Part shown: positions 6,512 through 9,810 of the stretch, in pieces
How positions within the stretch are numbered: position 1 is the stretch's first letter
Layout of the letters: every line of letters begins with the position of its first letter
Source: Oligoflexia bacterium
Lineage (GTDB): Bacteria; Bdellovibrionota; UBA1018; CAIMNF01
Assembly (NCBI GenBank): GCA_903858975.1
Contig: CAIOKW010000315.1
Coordinates: forward strand, 1 to 9,810
Reading direction: 5' to 3'
DNA length: 9,810 nt
Notes under the pieces: generated by a model
Seen by the model: only the letters and a program-made list of their open reading frames with translations
Database searches by the model: none
What the model was told of the DNA's origin: nothing
Translations under genes and position numbers: made by a program

Positions 6512-7534
6512 ATGGAGCTTTTCGGTGAAGGTATGGCCGTGCAAAAACAAGGGATTTCTGAGTATAAAATGATCGATGTCGGGTCAAAAACACCCACTCA
6601 TCGAGTCTGTGTTGCCACCGGTAAACTGATCGCAGCTGAGCAAAGCATTGCTGCCATTCGACTGGGAACACTCCCGAAGGGAAACGTCCTACCCCTGGCT
6701 GAGGCTGCGGGCATTATTGCCGTAAAAAAGACCAGCGAACTCCTCCCGCTCTGCCATCCGCTCCCCATTGATGCTGCAATCCTTCGCTTTGAGTTTGAGA
6801 AAACTGCCGTTCGGGTTTTCTGTGAAGTTCGAGCTCATGCAAAAACCGGGGTCGAGATGGAAGCATTAAGCGGTGTAAACGCTGCCCTGCTTTGCATTTA
6901 TGATCTCACCAAAGGCATTGATCCCGCTCTAGAACTCGCAGACATCCACCTGATTGAAAAGCGCGGTGGGAAATCGGGTACCTGGAGACACCCAAAAGCT
7001 GAAATCGAACTAACGAACCCGACGAATGCCCACCCTCAATCCCCATCTTTGGAAAGATTTAAAACCGCAGTCATTACACTCAGCGACCGTGCTGCACGTG
7101 GAGAATCTGAGGATGTTTCAGGGAAAACTTTAAGAGAAGCTCTGATGGCGATGGGAGCCTTAGCGATCCATCCAATATTGATTCCAGATGACACTTCATT
7201 ACTCGCCCAAACTCTGATCAACCTGATGGAAACCGAAAGTATTAATTTAGTTCTCACCACGGGCGGAACGGGTGTAGGCCCTCGAGACATTACTCCTGAA
7301 ACGATTTCTCAGCTCGGCGGTAAACTCGTGCCCGGTTTTGGAGAATTAATTCGACAATCGGGAGCCCAGTTCACTCCTTATTCTTATCTCTCAAGAGCTG
7401 AGGCCTACCTCGTAAAACAGACCCTCATCATTTGCCTCCCCGGTAGTCCTAAAGGAGCAAAGGAAAGCCTGGATGCGATCCAACACCTGATCCCCCATAC
7501 GCTGAGAATCATCAGTGGAGCCAATCACGGATGA
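6512..7534 (+). CDS. moaCB: Bifunctional MoaC-MoaB/Mog fusion: cPMP synthase plus molybdopterin adenylyltransferase
   Basis: Two Moco enzymes in one 340-residue chain. Residues about 18-160 are MoaC, which converts 3',8-cH2GTP to cPMP: KMIDVG, LPKGNVLPLAEAAGI (K56), LLPLCHPLPI (H82), TGVEMEAL (E115, E117), YDLTKGID (D131, K134) and EKRGGKSGTW. These match E. coli MoaC K51, H77, E112, E114, D128 and K131. A linker at about 161-182 leads to a MoaB/Mog domain (183-335) with TLSDRAARGESEDVSG, TTGGTGVGPRDITPE, VPGFGELIRQSG and LPGSPKGAKE, which makes adenylyl-MPT. The order cPMP synthase then adenylyltransferase skips the MPT synthase step. The start is uncertain: ATG 6512 is the longest frame, while ATG 6533 gives an N-terminus closer to usual MoaC length; neither has a strong SD. 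The stop overlaps the next ATG. MoaC-MoaB fusions are known in some bacteria. Confidence 0.94.
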   Translation: MELFGEGMAVQKQGISEYKMIDVGSKTPTHRVCVATGKLIAAEQSIAAIRLGTLPKGNVLPLAEAAGIIAVKKTSELLPLCHPLPIDAAILRFEFEKTAVRVFCEVRAHAKTGVEMEALSGVNAALLCIYDLTKGIDPALELADIHLIEKRGGKSGTWRHPKAEIELTNPTNAHPQSPSLERFKTAVITLSDRAARGESEDVSGKTLREALMAMGALAIHPILIPDDTSLLAQTLINLMETESINLVLTTGGTGVGPRDITPETISQLGGKLVPGFGELIRQSGAQFTPYSYLSRAEAYLVKQTLIICLPGSPKGAKESLDAIQHLIPHTLRIISGANHG

Positions 7535-8625
7535 ACTTGATCTTCAAAAAATCTGGCGATTTTTTTGGAGCGTTTGCGGATGCGGCGATTCTCCTCCCCA
7601 TCATCTCATTGATGGCATTGAAATCAGGCTACCGGCTCGATTCACTCCTCCTGAGTGCTGGACTTGCCTACCTCATCTCAGGATTTCTCTTCAAGGTGCC
7701 GATCTCCGTACAACCCCTGAAATCGATTGCGATTGCATCACTTGCTATGGGAGCAAGCTTTCAGGAAATTAGATTTTCAGGATTCTGCGTAGGCCTCGTT
7801 TTTCTAATCCTTTACGCACTGAAGACTCAATCACTCCCCATTCCAGAACCAGTAATTCGATCAGTCCAGTGTGGACTCGGCATTCTTCTCGCGCAACAAG
7901 CCTTGAAAATACTTCCTTTAGAATGGTCGAGCCTCATTCTTACTTTGGGGCTTGTACTTGCACTCCTCCTCAGTGACTTTAAATTTTCCATCCCCTTACT
8001 CGGAATCGTTTCGTTCGTTGTTTTCATCTTCGGAACTCTTCACTCACGGGCTTCGGCAAGTTCCGCCATGCTCATGCAAACTCCTCAGCTTTTTCGTCCT
8101 GCTCTCATTTTGAGCTTAGTCCTTCCACAAATTGCGCTTACCTCAGCCAATTCGATTTCAGGAGCCAAACTCGCCTGTTCTCATTACTTTAGAGAAGAGG
8201 CCTCCCGGGTCAGTATCCCAAAATTGCTTTTGTCCGTGGGTCTTGGAAACGTTCTCTCATCCATGATTGCTGGTCTTCCATATTGTCACGGTGCCGGTGG
8301 CATTACCGCTCACTATAAGGCTGGAGCACGCACCTATAAAATGAATACCGTCATCGGCATCACTCTATGCTTGATGGGTCTACTTCAATTTTTTCTCCAC
8401 TTCCCACTCGCTCTCCCCCCGATTCCAACCGCTGCTATCCTGATCAGTGTGGGAATCTTTCACTTAGAACTCGCTAAGCCCTTACTCATCAATCGTTCAG
8501 GACAAATCACTCTGCTCGGGTCAAGCCTTGCCACCCTACTCACCGGAAACCTTTTATCTACATTTGTAATCGCATGGACCATACACTCAATCTTCAATAA
8601 ACAGAAAGGCCTTCAGAATGCATAA
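7531..8625 (+). CDS. MOT1-family molybdate (sulfate-like) transporter
   Basis: Polytopic membrane protein of 364 residues, probably importing molybdate through the inner membrane. It lacks a cytosolic domain. It shows the motifs of the MOT1/SulP-related family: GDFFGAFADAAILLP (9-23), VPISVQPLKSIA (56-67), LPQIALTSANSISG (198-211) and GLPYCHGAGGITAHY (248-262) followed by KAGART. The PxQPxK and CHGxGG signatures are those of eukaryotic MOT1 high-affinity molybdate transporters and bacterial relatives annotated as putative sulfate/molybdate transporters. About ten hydrophobic segments are visible, and no STAS domain, unlike many SulP transporters. The ATG overlaps the moaCB stop (ATGA), and its stop overlaps moeB by 8 nt, so it is embedded in a Moco operon. 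That context favours molybdate over sulfate, but substrate is inferred, not shown. Confidence 0.87.
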   Translation: MNLIFKKSGDFFGAFADAAILLPIISLMALKSGYRLDSLLLSAGLAYLISGFLFKVPISVQPLKSIAIASLAMGASFQEIRFSGFCVGLVFLILYALKTQSLPIPEPVIRSVQCGLGILLAQQALKILPLEWSSLILTLGLVLALLLSDFKFSIPLLGIVSFVVFIFGTLHSRASASSAMLMQTPQLFRPALILSLVLPQIALTSANSISGAKLACSHYFREEASRVSIPKLLLSVGLGNVLSSMIAGLPYCHGAGGITAHYKAGARTYKMNTVIGITLCLMGLLQFFLHFPLALPPIPTAAILISVGIFHLELAKPLLINRSGQITLLGSSLATLLTGNLLSTFVIAWTIHSIFNKQKGLQNA

Positions 8626-9712
8626 ACGCTATGAACGCCAAAGCCTGCTTCCCGAGATCGGTAACGAAGGTCAGCTTCATTTAGAAAAATCACGCGTGCT
8701 CATGGTGGGAGCCGGTGGGCTTGCCTCACCCGCCCTCCTTTATCTTGCGAGCGCTGGAATCGGTCACATCGGTATTGTGGACGGGGACCGAGTCAGCGAA
8801 TCCAATCTTCAGCGACAAGTCCTTTTTCATACCTCTCAAGTGGGAAAGCTGAAGACAGAGTGCGCAAAGGAAAACCTCCTACGCCTGAATCCCAACATCC
8901 ACATTGAACTCTACTCAGAATTCTTGAGTGCCGAGAATGCGATCAAAATCTTTTCTGAATATGATCTTATTCTCGATGGAACGGACAATTTTGAAACGAA
9001 ATATCTCATTAACGACGCCGCCTACAAAACCGGTAAACCCGTTATTTTTGCGTCCGTAACGGCCATGGATGGACAAATCGCTTTATTTCACCCCACCCAT
9101 AGCGGCCCCTGTTACCGCTGCCTCTATCCAAGCCAGAAAAACAGTCGCATCCAAAACTGCAACGAGGCCGGTGTGATGGGTTCTGTAGTTGGGATCATGG
9201 GGTCCATGCAAGTAACGGAGGCGATTAAATTCCTACTCTCATTCAAACGAGAATCTTTATTAGTTTCACTCGAAAATTTTATGATCACGCTTGATGCACG
9301 AGATATGACTTTTTTTAAAAGAACCATCCTGAAAAATAAAGACTGCGGCCTCTGTAGCCGCTCTTCACATGACGTACAACTCGAACGCCCATCCTTCTTG
9401 TGTGAAATGAACTTCGCTGAAGTCACCCATGAAACGCTTCAGAAAGATCCCTGTAAATATAGACTCATTGATGTCCGTGAGCCCCACGAATGGCGCCTGA
9501 ATCATATTGAGTCCTCAGAAAACTTCCCTCTCTCTCAAATACAATCCACCGAAACCATCGACGCGACTCTTCTGAAATCGAAAGATCCGATCCTCCTTTA
9601 TTGCAAAACGGGAAATCGCGCGAAAACCGCTGCCTCCCTTTTATTTCAAAGAGGTTTGAAAAATTTATCACTTCTCAAAGGCGGCATCGAATCCACCCAG
9701 GAGCACATATGA
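8618..9712 (+). CDS. moeB: MoeB-type MoaD adenylyltransferase with C-terminal rhodanese domain
   Basis: Activates the MoaD C-terminus as acyl-adenylate and probably delivers sulfur to it. Residues 1-240 are an E1-like/ThiF fold: ERQSLLPEIG, the nucleotide loop GAGGLASPALLYL (31-43), D55-G-D-R, SNLQRQVLF (62-70), and DGTDNFETKYLIND (120-133). Zinc-site cysteines are C165/C168 (CYRC) and C243/C246 (CGLC), and C181 lies in CNEAGVMGS. Residues about 265-364 are a rhodanese domain with LIDVREPHEW and the active loop CKTGNR (C329). This is the arrangement of eukaryotic MOCS3/Uba4 and mycobacterial MoeZ, whereas E. coli MoeB lacks the rhodanese. It starts 8 nt inside the transporter gene behind AAAGG (8605-8609, 8 nt spacing) and overlaps the next ATG. 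It could also serve another carrier such as ThiS, but moaD in the locus is the natural partner. Confidence 0.93.
   Translation: MHKRYERQSLLPEIGNEGQLHLEKSRVLMVGAGGLASPALLYLASAGIGHIGIVDGDRVSESNLQRQVLFHTSQVGKLKTECAKENLLRLNPNIHIELYSEFLSAENAIKIFSEYDLILDGTDNFETKYLINDAAYKTGKPVIFASVTAMDGQIALFHPTHSGPCYRCLYPSQKNSRIQNCNEAGVMGSVVGIMGSMQVTEAIKFLLSFKRESLLVSLENFMITLDARDMTFFKRTILKNKDCGLCSRSSHDVQLERPSFLCEMNFAEVTHETLQKDPCKYRLIDVREPHEWRLNHIESSENFPLSQIQSTETIDATLLKSKDPILLYCKTGNRAKTAASLLFQRGLKNLSLLKGGIESTQEHI
9699..9703 (+). promoter_or_regulatory. Ribosome binding site of the unidentified right-edge gene
   Basis: AGGAG lies 5 nt before the ATG at 9709, inside the end of moeB. It is among the best SD matches in the right operon and is the main reason to accept the short open frame at the window edge as a gene. 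Confidence 0.7.
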
Positions 9713-9810
9713 TTCAGAATGCACTTGAGATCAGCACCGTTGGTTTACCCTTCTGCGCATTTAAGATCATCACTGGAATGCACATTTACACTACCTTTGA
9801 AAATGGACCA
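9709..9810 (+). CDS. Unidentified gene, first 34 codons (C-terminal part off the right edge)
   Basis: An open frame begins at an ATG that overlaps the moeB stop (ATGA) and lies 5 nt after a strong AGGAG. It stays open to the end of the window. The product begins MIQNALEISTVGLPF, continues with a short Phe/Ile-rich stretch and ends TFENGP at the edge. I do not recognise a family. The N-terminus is not like MobA, MobB or the usual XdhC starts, and there is no clear signal peptide or P-loop. The overlap and SD make it a real gene and the fourth member of the right Moco operon, so a role in Moco use, maturation or molybdoenzyme metabolism is a guess from context only. Confidence 0.75.
   Translation, partial: MIQNALEISTVGLPFCAFKIITGMHIYTTFENGP

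Noticed and set aside
7515..7772. Plus-strand frame across the moaCB-transporter junction
   Set aside because: It overlaps two genes whose frames are supported by motifs, and its product has no recognisable content.
1..9810. Terminators, tRNAs, CRISPR repeats, insertion sequences
   Set aside because: Both operons run off the window, gene gaps are at most about 120 bp, and no GC-rich hairpin with a T-run, direct repeat array or transposase was seen.

Overview
The window is a dense molybdenum-cofactor (Moco) locus with no gene-free stretch longer than about 120 bases. Two operons diverge from a short control region at about 6411-6511. Base composition is moderate (GC in the mid-to-upper 40s by eye). 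Shine-Dalgarno (SD) motifs of the GGAGG type, ATGA start/stop overlaps and a split XdhA/XdhB xanthine dehydrogenase (Rhodobacter type) point to a Gram-negative bacterium, Pseudomonadota or Bdellovibrionota-like. The genus cannot be told from this sequence.

Left operon, minus strand, read right to left: moaA (5430-6410), moeA (4171-5427), moaD (3891-4169), moaE (3436-3888), xdhA (1963-3423) and xdhB (from 1966, running off the left edge). Gaps are 1-2 nt between moaA, moeA, moaD and moaE, and 12 nt between moaE and xdhA. xdhA and xdhB overlap.

Right operon, plus strand: a moaC-moaB/mog fusion (6512-7534), a MOT1-family molybdate transporter (7531-8625), a MoeB-rhodanese fusion (8618-9712), and the first 34 codons of an unidentified gene (from 9709). 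Every junction in this operon is a start/stop overlap.

Together these genes give an almost self-contained route. MOT1 imports molybdate. MoaA and the MoaC domain convert GTP to cyclic pyranopterin monophosphate (cPMP). MoaD/MoaE make molybdopterin (MPT), with MoeB-rhodanese adenylating and sulfurating the MoaD Gly-Gly tail. The MoaB/Mog domain adenylates MPT and MoeA inserts molybdenum. The visible client is the XdhA/XdhB hydroxylase. No mobA/mocA nucleotide transferase and no xdhC are in the window, so the plain MPT cofactor form is the likely product; an xdhC would be expected beyond the left edge or elsewhere. The pathway itself is known. The less ordinary elements are the MOT1 transporter in place of ModABC, the two domain fusions, a perfect palindrome in the divergent control region, and the unknown gene at the right edge.
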